From positions 1-64,000 of the forward strand of contig JACDEI010000012.1 in NCBI GenBank assembly GCA_013816485.1: a DNA stretch of 64,000 nt, given 5' to 3'. Every line of letters starts with the position of its first letter. The stretch's first letter is position 1. Below, piece by piece: positions 52,660-61,081 of this stretch. The DNA comes from Planctomycetota bacterium (lineage in GTDB: Bacteria > Planctomycetota > UBA11346). Below the pieces are notes generated by a model. The model saw nothing but the letters and a program-made list of their open reading frames with translations, searched no databases and was not told the origin of the DNA. A program made the position numbers and the translations under genes.

Positions 52660-54453
52660 ATGCGTGACACCGCTTCCCAGCCGCCAGCCAACGCCACCGG
52701 CCCGCCCGATCGTCCCATTGCCGCGCAGGCCGTCATCGGCCCCTACCGGCTGGTCCGGCTGATCGGGCGCGGGGGCATGGGCGTGGTGTACGAGGCGGTG
52801 CACCAGGTCACCAACCGCGCGGTGGCGCTCAAGGTCATCGACCTCGACGACAACCAACTCAAACACCACCTCGAACGGGTCACGCATGAAGCCATGGCGA
52901 TGGCCGCGTTGCGCCATCCCCATGTCATCACCTGCTACAGCTTCGGCGAAGATGGCCGGCACCTGTACCTCGCGCTCGAACTGATCCGCGGCGGCGACAC
53001 CGTCGGCTTGGTGGCGAGCAGCGGCGGGCAACTGGACGAGACGACTATCCGCACGCTTGCGCGGCAGTGCGCCGAAGGTCTGGACGCCATCAATCGCGCT
53101 GGGCTGGTGCATCGCGACATCAAGCCGGCGAACATTCTGCTCGATGAGCAGGGCAACGTGAAGCTCGCGGATTTTGGTCTCGCCTGCGTCGGCCAGCCAC
53201 CGGCCATGACCGGCGCGGGCGCAGCCGGGATCATGCCCGAGCCCGGCACTCCGGCCTACATGCCACCAGAGGCGATCACCGCCGAGTGCACGCCCGACAT
53301 CCGCGGCGATCTCTATTCGTTGGGCGTCACCATGTACTACTGGGCGGTCGGACGTTCGCCCTTCACCGGCTCCAACGGTTTCTCCGTCATGCAGCGGGTG
53401 CTGACCGGCGAGATCCCGCACCTCGCCACCCTGCGGTCCGATCTGTCGCCGGAACTGGTGGCGATCATTACCACCGCCATGCAGGTCCGACGCGAACTGC
53501 GGCAGCAGAACCCGCTGGCCTTCCTGCGCGCGCTGCGCGGCGAGCCGGCCACGGATCCGGCGGCAGCCCCAACATCATCGCCGACTCGTGCCAGTCCCAG
53601 CGCCAGCGCGCAGCTCGCGCATCATCCGACGCCGCCCGCGCGGCCGACCGGCTCCTGGGTGACGATCATGGGCGTGGGCGTGGGCGCGGTCGCCGCGCTG
53701 GTCGCCGTACTGGTCGCCGTGCTGGTGCTGCGTCCGGACTCCACGCAGCCCGTGCGTGCAACGCTGACCGAGCAGATACCCACTGACCCGACCGGACCAG
53801 CGCATCAGGCGTTGGGCGACGGCTACCGCCTGCTGTGGCTAGGTGACCCGCTCGTGCGCTTCCGCGAGAACGGCGCGGTCTCCTACGCGCGCTCCGGTCA
53901 GCATCTGCATTTGGCCAATGATGCCTGGCTCGATGGCACGCCGGCACCGGCGTTGATCCGCACGCTCGCCGCCAGCGGCGAGTTCTCCGTCGAGCTGGTG
54001 ATGCAACCCGCCAACCTCACCCAGGAGGGACCCGCGCGCATCTTCGTCATCGGCCTGACGCAGCGCGCGGCCAACTTCATGATCGGACAATCCGGCTCGC
54101 GGCTGGAACTGCGCGTGCGCACCTCCGCGACCAACCCGGACGGCACCAGACCACACCTCGTCAGCGAGAACGGCTTGCTGACCGGCGAACTCCAGCACGT
54201 GGTCTTCGTGCGCCGTGGGACCCTCCAGGTGCTCTACGTCGATGGCAAACGTTGCTGCGCCATTGATGTGCCCGGTGAGCTGACGTGGGACCCGGACTAC
54301 CCGCTGTGCGTCGGCAATGACCACCGGGGTGGCTTCCCTTGGAACGGAAGTTGCGAACGGCTCGTTCTCGCGGGTCGCGCCTGGACCGACCAGGAGGCGG
54401 CGGCGCGGTACCGCACGTGGGCGGCGGAAGGCCCTATTCCTCCGGCACGATAA
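52660..54453 (+). CDS. Ser/Thr protein kinase with extracellular LamG-like domain
   Basis: The 597-residue protein has a Hanks-type kinase domain (about 28-280) with GRGGMGVVY, K58 in VALKVI, catalytic D153 in VHRDIKPAN and D171 in DFG. A Pro/Ser/Thr linker and transmembrane helix (about 335-355) follow. The C-terminal beta-sandwich resembles LamG (ELQHVVFVRRGTLQVLYVDGK, LVLAGRAWTDQE). It should sense an extracellular ligand and phosphorylate cytoplasmic targets. A second kinase gene follows 44 bases downstream. Confidence 0.9.
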   Translation: MRDTASQPPANATGPPDRPIAAQAVIGPYRLVRLIGRGGMGVVYEAVHQVTNRAVALKVIDLDDNQLKHHLERVTHEAMAMAALRHPHVITCYSFGEDGRHLYLALELIRGGDTVGLVASSGGQLDETTIRTLARQCAEGLDAINRAGLVHRDIKPANILLDEQGNVKLADFGLACVGQPPAMTGAGAAGIMPEPGTPAYMPPEAITAECTPDIRGDLYSLGVTMYYWAVGRSPFTGSNGFSVMQRVLTGEIPHLATLRSDLSPELVAIITTAMQVRRELRQQNPLAFLRALRGEPATDPAAAPTSSPTRASPSASAQLAHHPTPPARPTGSWVTIMGVGVGAVAALVAVLVAVLVLRPDSTQPVRATLTEQIPTDPTGPAHQALGDGYRLLWLGDPLVRFRENGAVSYARSGQHLHLANDAWLDGTPAPALIRTLAASGEFSVELVMQPANLTQEGPARIFVIGLTQRAANFMIGQSGSRLELRVRTSATNPDGTRPHLVSENGLLTGELQHVVFVRRGTLQVLYVDGKRCCAIDVPGELTWDPDYPLCVGNDHRGGFPWNGSCERLVLAGRAWTDQEAAARYRTWAAEGPIPPAR

Positions 54454-54497
54454 GCGCTCCCACTCCATCCCGGACCTCAGTGGAATTGGAGTGGGCG

Positions 54498-55667
54498 ATG
54501 ATGGACATCTGTATGGACAAGGACGCCGCGCTCTTGGAGCTGGCGCGCAAACGACGGCTGCTGAGCGCTGAGCAGATCGAGCGTCTCAGCGGGCACCGTC
54601 GGGGTCGCTCGGCGGCGGTGATGCTGGTGGAGGACGGTTTTCTGGATGCCCAGGTGGTTCGTGCGCTTCGCAGGGACTTGCAGCAAGAGGTGGTGAATCA
54701 TGCATTCGATGGCTACGAACTAACCAGCAAGCTCGGCAGCGGTGGCATGTCGGTGGTGTTCAAGGCCACCGATGTGGTGTCGCGTCGGGTGGTGGCGATC
54801 AAGGTGGTGTCGCCCAAGGCCTCCGGCGACCAGGTGTTCCTCGACCACTTCCAACGCGAGGCACGCTCGGCGGCGGCGGTGGTGCATCCGCACGTCATCG
54901 CCTGCCACGGCCTGGGCGAGACCCGCGGAAAAGTTTACATGGTTCTGGAATACATGGCGGGCGGCGACACCCAGGCCCTGGCCGAGCGCCTGGGCGGACA
55001 TCTGGACGAAAAACACGTCCTGGAAATTGCGGCAGACTGCGCCAGCGGCCTGGAAGCGATCCACGCCCATGGCATGGTGCACCGCGACATCAAACCCTCG
55101 AACATCTTTCTCGACGAGCATGGCCGGGCCAAAGTCGCCGACCTTGGTCTGGCCAAGAGCCATGCCCCGAATGATCAGCTCACCCTGCCGGGGATGCGTG
55201 TCGGCAGTCCCGGGTATATGGCGCCCGAACAGGCCGGCGGCAGCGGTACGACCGATATCCGCAGCGACATCTACTCGCTCGGCGCCACCATGTTCCACCT
55301 GCTGGCCGGGCGCGGACCGTTCGTTGGGCGCTCGCCGCTCGAGATCATCGTCAACGGTCTGCGCCACGACGCCCCGCCGATGCGGCAGTTCGCTCCCTGG
55401 GTCTCGCCCGGCATGGCGGTGATCGTCCAACGCTGCTTGGCGCGCAAGCCGGAGGAACGTTACCAGCTCCCCGGCGACCTGCGGCTGGCGCTGCTGGACC
55501 TGCGGGACGCGGTCCCGGTCGTGCACACCCGCCCGATCTCCGGGAAGAAGCGACGCACCGGCCGCCGACGGTCGTTCAGCATGCGCGTCGTCGTGCAGGT
55601 GACATCCTGGGCGAAGCGCGTGGTCGGGCGTTTCTTCCAACCGCGCGCCTCCGCCAGGAACGGCTGA
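54498..55667 (+). CDS. Ser/Thr protein kinase, cytoplasmic
   Basis: This 389-residue kinase has an N-terminal helical region of about 70 residues (ARKRRLLSAEQIERL, a segment seen at the start of several regulators), then a Hanks kinase domain (about 72-335). It shows GSGGMSVVF, K102 in VAIKVV and D197 in VHRDIKPSN. The DFG motif reads DLG (D215), a tolerated variant. The basic C-terminal tail (KKRRTGRRR) has no transmembrane helix. The start at 54498 has GGAG six bases upstream. It is likely in one unit with the preceding kinase. Confidence 0.88.
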   Translation: MMDICMDKDAALLELARKRRLLSAEQIERLSGHRRGRSAAVMLVEDGFLDAQVVRALRRDLQQEVVNHAFDGYELTSKLGSGGMSVVFKATDVVSRRVVAIKVVSPKASGDQVFLDHFQREARSAAAVVHPHVIACHGLGETRGKVYMVLEYMAGGDTQALAERLGGHLDEKHVLEIAADCASGLEAIHAHGMVHRDIKPSNIFLDEHGRAKVADLGLAKSHAPNDQLTLPGMRVGSPGYMAPEQAGGSGTTDIRSDIYSLGATMFHLLAGRGPFVGRSPLEIIVNGLRHDAPPMRQFAPWVSPGMAVIVQRCLARKPEERYQLPGDLRLALLDLRDAVPVVHTRPISGKKRRTGRRRSFSMRVVVQVTSWAKRVVGRFFQPRASARNG

Positions 55668-55698
55668 AGCACGCGGCTCCCCGTCAGGGGAGCCACAC

Positions 55699-55860
55699 AA
55701 TGGCGTAAAGTTAACGAAACGGATTTTTCACCACGAAGGCACGAAGGCACGAAGACACGAAGATGAAAGAAGAAGTGTCGTTTCGACCGCTTGTGCGGTG
55801 ATTCCTTCGTGCCTTCGTGGCGGAATTTTTTCTGGTAGCTTGGCTTAGCTTTACGCCATT
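55699..55860. repeat. Octamer-array element with 12-bp terminal inverted repeats
   Basis: AATGGCGTAAAG (55699-55710) and its exact complement (55849-55860) bound a 162-base element. The left inner arm has four octamers, CACGAAGG x2 and CACGAAGA x2 (55732-55763). The right inner arm has two complementary CCTTCGTG units (55804-55819). It lies between convergent genes. Confidence 0.92.
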
Positions 55861-55875
55861 GGGATCCACGCACCG

Positions 55876-57171
55876 TCAGCGGATCACCACCCGTACCACA
55901 TTGCCGGGGATCAGATCCGGCTTGGGCTGATCCAGATCGATGCGCACGTACACCGCGCTGGGATCGGTGATGCGGTCGCGCAACGACGGATGGACCTTGT
56001 ACTGGATGCCACCGCCAGCGGTGACCTTCCCAGGAATACCGCTGACGCCGGTGGTGGGGTAGACCGTGACCTCGGCGTCCAGCCGCAAGTCACCGGCACG
56101 CTCTGGCGGGACGAAAGCATTGATCCACAACTTGCCAGTGCCGGAGACCGACATCAGTTCAGAATCCTTCGGCACATTGCTGCCGTCGGTGACGAAGACC
56201 TCGGTGACCACTCCATCTGCGAGGGCGCGGACCTCGGTTGGTCCGGCGAGCTTGCGCAGATGCGCCTCGCGCGCTTCGAGGCTGATGATGCGTGAACGGA
56301 TGTTTTCGATCCCGCGACTGCGGATGCGTTCCAATTCCGCACGTGCCAGTTTGTACAAGGCCGAGATCTTCTCGACATAGGCCTTGCCGGCCTGCACCGC
56401 CGCGCTGCCGGACTCCTCCTCGATTTGGAAACGTTTGCGCTCGTTGGCGGCCACGGCGATCGTGGCTTCAAGCTGCGCCTTGGCGTCATCGCGCTCGAAG
56501 CGCGCCAGACGCTCCGCTTCGAACGCCATGACCTCTTCGACCGGCAGGGCGGCCGCGACCTGGCGCAGGCCCCGCACCTCGATCAGACGCTTGCTGCGAT
56601 CGGCGACCACCTCCTCGCGAAACGCCAATTGGCGCGCGAGACGATCACCTTCCAAGGCGTTCTGCGCTTCCCGATCGCCGCGCGTCTTGCTCAATCCTTG
56701 CGCGCGCAGTTCGAGTTCGCGTAGACGCGCGCGGGCGTTTTCCAGGTCACGCTGCTCCACCGCGGGGTCGTCGAAGGCGGCGTGCTCCTGTTCGAGCATG
56801 GTCTCGAGGATGCCGCGCTGCTGCGCCAGGATCTCCTGCGCCTCCTTGAGTTCGGTCAGGCCATCGTCGGAGACCAGCACGCACAGGACGGTGTCGGCCG
56901 CGATGCGGTCGCCCGGTTCGACATGGACGCTGACCACCCGTGAGCGCACCGGCGCGTGGAAGACCTCCACGCCGGTCGCCACCACGCCGTAGCTGTAGAT
57001 GCCGGTACGAGTGAAGAACCACCAGGCGAGGGCGAACACCAGCAGCGCCACCACCACTCCCAACGCGATGCGGCCGACCGGCACCGGCTGTGGCCGCGCC
57101 AGGCGCATCGATTCCTGCACGGGCGAGACCACGGGCTGGACGTGGCCATTGCGAACAAAGCTCATCTTCAT
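55876..57171 (-). CDS. HlyD-type membrane fusion protein
   Basis: The 431-residue periplasmic adaptor has a cytoplasmic N-terminus, a transmembrane helix (about 36-53), a lipoyl-like half-motif (HAPVRSRVVSVHVEPGD), a long coiled-coil hairpin (about 105-300) and C-terminal beta-barrel segments (ELMSVSGTGKLWINAFVPPE, GNVVRVVI). It should bridge an inner-membrane synthase or pump and the TolC-like protein encoded upstream, which it overlaps by four bases. No ABC or RND pump gene is adjacent. Confidence 0.9.
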   Translation of the reverse strand: MKMSFVRNGHVQPVVSPVQESMRLARPQPVPVGRIALGVVVALLVFALAWWFFTRTGIYSYGVVATGVEVFHAPVRSRVVSVHVEPGDRIAADTVLCVLVSDDGLTELKEAQEILAQQRGILETMLEQEHAAFDDPAVEQRDLENARARLRELELRAQGLSKTRGDREAQNALEGDRLARQLAFREEVVADRSKRLIEVRGLRQVAAALPVEEVMAFEAERLARFERDDAKAQLEATIAVAANERKRFQIEEESGSAAVQAGKAYVEKISALYKLARAELERIRSRGIENIRSRIISLEAREAHLRKLAGPTEVRALADGVVTEVFVTDGSNVPKDSELMSVSGTGKLWINAFVPPERAGDLRLDAEVTVYPTTGVSGIPGKVTAGGGIQYKVHPSLRDRITDPSAVYVRIDLDQPKPDLIPGNVVRVVIR

Positions 57172-59471
57172 GGCTGCACCTTTTTTAACGGGGATGATGG
57201 CGGATCAGCGATGGGTGGGACGGTGGCCGGTGCAACTGTGGCCGGTGCAACCGCGGCCGGCGCAACCGCGGCCGGCGCAACCGCGGCCGGCGCAACCGCG
57301 GCAGCTGGAACAGCAACGGGGGCCGTAGCCGAGTCCGGAGCCACCGACGGCACCATGCGCCACAACCCATTCGCCAGTCCCTGCGACTGGACGATGCGGA
57401 CGTAGCGTTCCGCGACCTCGCGCCAGACATCGGTTTCCAGGCGTTGCGCCAAGCGCATGGCGCGCTCGAAGCCGAGCAAGCCGGTGACGGTCAGGCTGGC
57501 GACGCCGGCCTGTTCGCGTTCGGCGCGCAAGCCGGCGATCCGCCATTGCTCCTGCGCGCTGCGCAGCTGGGCGCGCTGCGTCAGCAGCTGGCCACGCGCG
57601 TGATGGTAGGCGGCCCAGGAATCCGCGAGATCGCGACGCAGTTCGAGCGCCGCCGCTTCTTCGCCGGAACGCAGGGCGGCAGCGATCTGGCCGAGGTAGT
57701 CGCCCTGCAGGTCACGATCCTTGAACCACGCCAACGGCAGGTTGCCGCTCAAGCCGAGGCTGACGAAATCATCGATCGCCTCGCTCCCAGGTTTGCCGGA
57801 GATGGCGTAGCCCGCGCTCAAGGCAAGCGAGGGACGGTAGCGTGATCCCGCCTGGCCGGCGAAGAAAGCTTCGCGCAGCGCTGCGTGCGCGGCCCGCAGG
57901 CGTGGATGGTTGAGCAGCGCTGTACGCAGCAGGACGGGATAGTCGTCGACTACCACCGTCTCCCAGGGCGTGGGCACGGCGAGCGGGACGCTCGGGCAGG
58001 AGTCGGCCAGTCCGCAGAGTCCCTTGAGCCGGTCGAGCTGCACCCGCTGCCAGCGTTCGTCGCTGGCGACGTCGGACTGCCGTGCGACCAGTTCCTGTTC
58101 CACCAGCAGACGCTGTTCGCTGCCGGCATGTCCGGCCGCCTGCTGATGCGCCTGCGCCGCGGCTGCGCGCTCGGCCACGGCGAGCAGTGCGCGATCCTGG
58201 ACCAGCCGCAGGTGCAGCGCCTGGTAGGCGATGAAGGCGAGGGCGGCCTCGGCTTGCTGCTGGTTAAGCGCCTCGGCGAGGGCATCGCGGGCGATGGTGG
58301 CGCGCACCCGTCCGGCCGCGCTCAACGCATGGTTGCGATCCCATTCGAGCAGCGGCTGCATCACTCCGATGAGTCCGCGCATCACGCCCTCGGCGAGGTA
58401 GTCGCCGGAGAATCCCACTGGATCGGTGAACACCCCCACCACCGGCGTGTAGAACGCGCCCAGGCTGATGGTCGGCAGATTGGCGAGGCGCAGCTGATGG
58501 GCCTCGATCAAGGCGGCGGCGAGCAGGGCACGGCGACGCATGACGGCGGGATTGCGCGCCTCCACCAGCGCCGCCACCACCGCCAGGGTCAGTTCGCCCG
58601 GGATTTCCGCGACCTGCGGGGCGAACCCGTCCGCGCCGAGCGCGAACACCACCGCCGCGCGCTCATCCCCGGCCGGCGTGGTGATCTCCCACGGCACCAT
58701 CGCGCCACTCGCCAGATCGCAGCGGTACAAGCGGTAGGCGCCGTCCGGGTTGGCGGCGAAGATCACCCCATCGCCATCGACGCGCACATGACGCGCGTCG
58801 AACTCCTGCTGCGCGAGCAACGGACGCGGCGCGCCGCCGTCGGCGTCCAGACGCATCAGGCGGGTGCGCTGCTCGTCGAGCCGGTGCGCGTACACCACGC
58901 TGGCGAGCGCCGGCACCGCCACCGGCAGGGCGTTGCCGCCATCGTTGGTCAGACGCACATGGGCGGTCGGCGTGATCGCCGCGCCAGCGATGGTGAAAGC
59001 GAAGCGGAACACCTCGAGCGCGCTGTCACGGATCCCGAGGGCTTTGCTCACCAGCACGCCGCGATGGACCACGCAGGTCCCGTCCTGCACCAGGTCCAGG
59101 CGCATGCGCCTGGGATCGAGCAGGTACACCGCCGTGCCCTCGGCGCGTTCGAGTGCGAGAAAGATCACCACCTCCTCGCGCCACGCAGCGGCCGCATCCG
59201 GCGCCGCCAGCGGCGTGGCGCCGGACGGGCTGACGGTGAAGGCCATGGTACGCGTGCGCGCACCGGGCAAGGCGGCCAGCAGACGTTGATCGCCATCCAC
59301 CAGCGGGTGCGCCAGCCCAAGATAGACGCGGCGCTGCGCATCGACCTCCATCTGCTGTTCCACGCCGGCCTGGTCCCGTCGTGCGCAGGCGACGGTGATC
59401 AGGGCCAGCGTCAGCACCACCAGACACAGCAGCGGCCGGATGAATGGCAGGGAGGACGAACGGACGGTCAC
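57168..59471 (-). CDS. TolC-like outer-membrane lipoprotein with N-terminal extra domain
   Basis: This 767-residue lipoprotein (lipobox ITVAC, Cys29) joins two parts. Residues about 40-270 are beta-rich with propeller-like blades (RLMRLDADGGAPRPLL, GVIFAANPDGAYRLYRCDL). Residues about 285-700 are an outer-membrane efflux domain with the long helices of the TolC family. The C-terminus has a 15-base tandem repeat encoding AAVAP words. It should form the outer-membrane channel of the locus. Ordinary TolC homologues are about 450 residues and lack the N-terminal part. Confidence 0.82.
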   Translation of the reverse strand: MTVRSSSLPFIRPLLCLVVLTLALITVACARRDQAGVEQQMEVDAQRRVYLGLAHPLVDGDQRLLAALPGARTRTMAFTVSPSGATPLAAPDAAAAWREEVVIFLALERAEGTAVYLLDPRRMRLDLVQDGTCVVHRGVLVSKALGIRDSALEVFRFAFTIAGAAITPTAHVRLTNDGGNALPVAVPALASVVYAHRLDEQRTRLMRLDADGGAPRPLLAQQEFDARHVRVDGDGVIFAANPDGAYRLYRCDLASGAMVPWEITTPAGDERAAVVFALGADGFAPQVAEIPGELTLAVVAALVEARNPAVMRRRALLAAALIEAHQLRLANLPTISLGAFYTPVVGVFTDPVGFSGDYLAEGVMRGLIGVMQPLLEWDRNHALSAAGRVRATIARDALAEALNQQQAEAALAFIAYQALHLRLVQDRALLAVAERAAAAQAHQQAAGHAGSEQRLLVEQELVARQSDVASDERWQRVQLDRLKGLCGLADSCPSVPLAVPTPWETVVVDDYPVLLRTALLNHPRLRAAHAALREAFFAGQAGSRYRPSLALSAGYAISGKPGSEAIDDFVSLGLSGNLPLAWFKDRDLQGDYLGQIAAALRSGEEAAALELRRDLADSWAAYHHARGQLLTQRAQLRSAQEQWRIAGLRAEREQAGVASLTVTGLLGFERAMRLAQRLETDVWREVAERYVRIVQSQGLANGLWRMVPSVAPDSATAPVAVPAAAVAPAAVAPAAVAPAAVAPATVAPATVPPIADPPSSPLKKVQP
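57223..57297 (-). repeat. 15-bp coding tandem repeat (x5)
   Basis: Five near-identical 15-base units encode repeated AxVAP/VAPAA residues at the C-terminus of the TolC-like protein. Three units are identical, suggesting recent expansion and possible length variation. Confidence 0.88.
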
Positions 59472-59473
59472 GG

Positions 59474-61036
59474 TCAGCGCCTCGGCGGCGACGGTTCGAT
59501 GGGGACGTCGTCCTCGGCCAGCACCAGCACGTCGCTGGCGGTGGTGCCACGTGGGGCCAACGCACCCAAGGCATCGCGCACCAACAGTTCGGCCTCTTTA
59601 TGATCGGGACCGGCTTCGATGCAGCCGATGACGAGTTCGTGATCAGTGCCGGGAGGCGTTCCGTTGGTGCTGCCGTTGAAGCTGGTGGCGATGCGCTGGC
59701 ACACCACTTCCGCGCCGGCTAGCTGCGTACCCGGCAGCATCAGGGCGAGCACGCCCTCGCTCCACACGCACGGGATGTCCAGGGTGCGCAGGCCGGTGGT
59801 CGCCGCCTGCCACATCGCCTGCACATACGCACCGTAGGCTTCCGCGCTCTCGTTGCGCACATCCTCGAGACGGGTCGAGCGCACCATCACCAACGAGAGC
59901 GGCGTGGCGTAACGCCGCAGGCGATCGAGTTCGCGCTGGAGCGAGAGGAGGAAGAAACTCTTGGCGTAGAGACCGGTGAGGTAATTGGGCAGGGCCGCGG
60001 CCATGCCATGGCCACCGATATCATTGGCCGCCACCGCCTCGTCAGCCTTGGGCGTGAGTTCGTAGGCGTAGGCCAAGCGCTCGACGGTCTGCTCGGGAGC
60101 CACCACCGCCTGACAGGCCAGACAGCGTGCCTGGATGTGCGTTTCCGCCGAGATGAATGAACAGCTGCGGCAGAGGTAGCAATCGCTCGGCTTCTCGTAA
60201 TCACGGCCGATCTGATGCAGGCTCTTGTGGCACTTCGGACACTCCAGGCCTTCGCCACGGCGGAAGTTCTGCTGCGTGTCGATGTGCGCGCAGGCGAAAT
60301 GGTGGATCATGGTCTCGCGCACGAAGTCGATCCCGTGACAGCGGGCGCAGGTTTCGCCGTAGACCAACTGGTGACCGGTGCAGGTCGGACACGCGCGCAG
60401 ACGCTGCGCGACGACACGATTGCAGATGCCGTGCTCGACCAGGCGTTCCATCACCGCGACCGCGTCAACCCCGAGCCCAAAATGACGCAGCACTTGAGGG
60501 TAACGCCAGCCGCGCAGATCATCGCTGACCAACTGCGGCTCGACCCGGCGTTCCCCGCGCGCGATCAGCGCCCGCACCAATGCCAAGATACGCTCATCGG
60601 CCAAAGGCGGCGTGTGTTTGGCCAGTGACACCAGCAGGAGGCGCTCGACCTCATGCATCAGGCCGCTGCGTGAGAATGGTGCCAGCAGTACCCGGTCGCA
60701 GTTCGCGCGCAGGTTGGATACCGCGAGGTCCTGCGTTCCGCTCTCGACCAGATAGAGCACCGTCGGCAGGCTCGCGTGCAGCGCCGGATTTCTGGCCAGC
60801 TCGGCGATCGGGGAGGCCCCACTGACCGCGATGATGCACAAGTGGTACTGGCGGTCACGAACACCGATCTCCCAGGTACCGCTCGCGACCACCTCCTCGA
60901 TCTCAAGGGTGATCGCCAACGGAATCCCCTGTCCGAGCACGGGGTCGATGCGCACCTCGTTGCCGAGCAGCCGACGCACTTCGAGGCCAGCGAGATCATC
61001 ATCGCAGATCAGCAGCACGCGGCAGGTTTCATTCAT
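59474..61036 (-). CDS. Receiver-like / TackOD1-like / degenerate GGDEF protein
   Basis: The 520-residue cytoplasmic protein has a receiver-like N-terminus (VLLICDDDLAGLEVRRLL, about 1-125). A Cys-rich middle with four CxxC or CxxCH pairs (ACPTCTGHQ, ETCARCHG, ECPKCHKSL, YLCRSCSF, RCLACQ; about 210-320) resembles the TackOD1 zinc domain. A C-terminal GGDEF fold follows (TGLYAKSFFLLSLQRELDRLRRY, about 350-490). The GGDEF active-site loop reads WSEGV, so cyclase activity is unlikely; it may bind c-di-GMP or GTP as an effector. It sits between the synthase and export genes and probably controls them. Confidence 0.75.
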   Translation of the reverse strand: MNETCRVLLICDDDLAGLEVRRLLGNEVRIDPVLGQGIPLAITLEIEEVVASGTWEIGVRDRQYHLCIIAVSGASPIAELARNPALHASLPTVLYLVESGTQDLAVSNLRANCDRVLLAPFSRSGLMHEVERLLLVSLAKHTPPLADERILALVRALIARGERRVEPQLVSDDLRGWRYPQVLRHFGLGVDAVAVMERLVEHGICNRVVAQRLRACPTCTGHQLVYGETCARCHGIDFVRETMIHHFACAHIDTQQNFRRGEGLECPKCHKSLHQIGRDYEKPSDCYLCRSCSFISAETHIQARCLACQAVVAPEQTVERLAYAYELTPKADEAVAANDIGGHGMAAALPNYLTGLYAKSFFLLSLQRELDRLRRYATPLSLVMVRSTRLEDVRNESAEAYGAYVQAMWQAATTGLRTLDIPCVWSEGVLALMLPGTQLAGAEVVCQRIATSFNGSTNGTPPGTDHELVIGCIEAGPDHKEAELLVRDALGALAPRGTTASDVLVLAEDDVPIEPSPPRR

Positions 61037-61081
61037 GACTGGCTCACTTCAGGGCTCTGGGAAAGAAACACCGGACAGGGA

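Noticed and set aside
54339..54497. N-terminal extension of the second kinase
   Set aside because: It overlaps the end of the first kinase gene in another frame, while a good ribosome site precedes the start at 54498.
57885..59603. A 572-codon open frame on the plus strand, opposite the TolC-like gene
   Set aside because: It is antisense to a well-supported gene, has His/Arg-rich low-complexity composition and no family features. It arises from high GC content.
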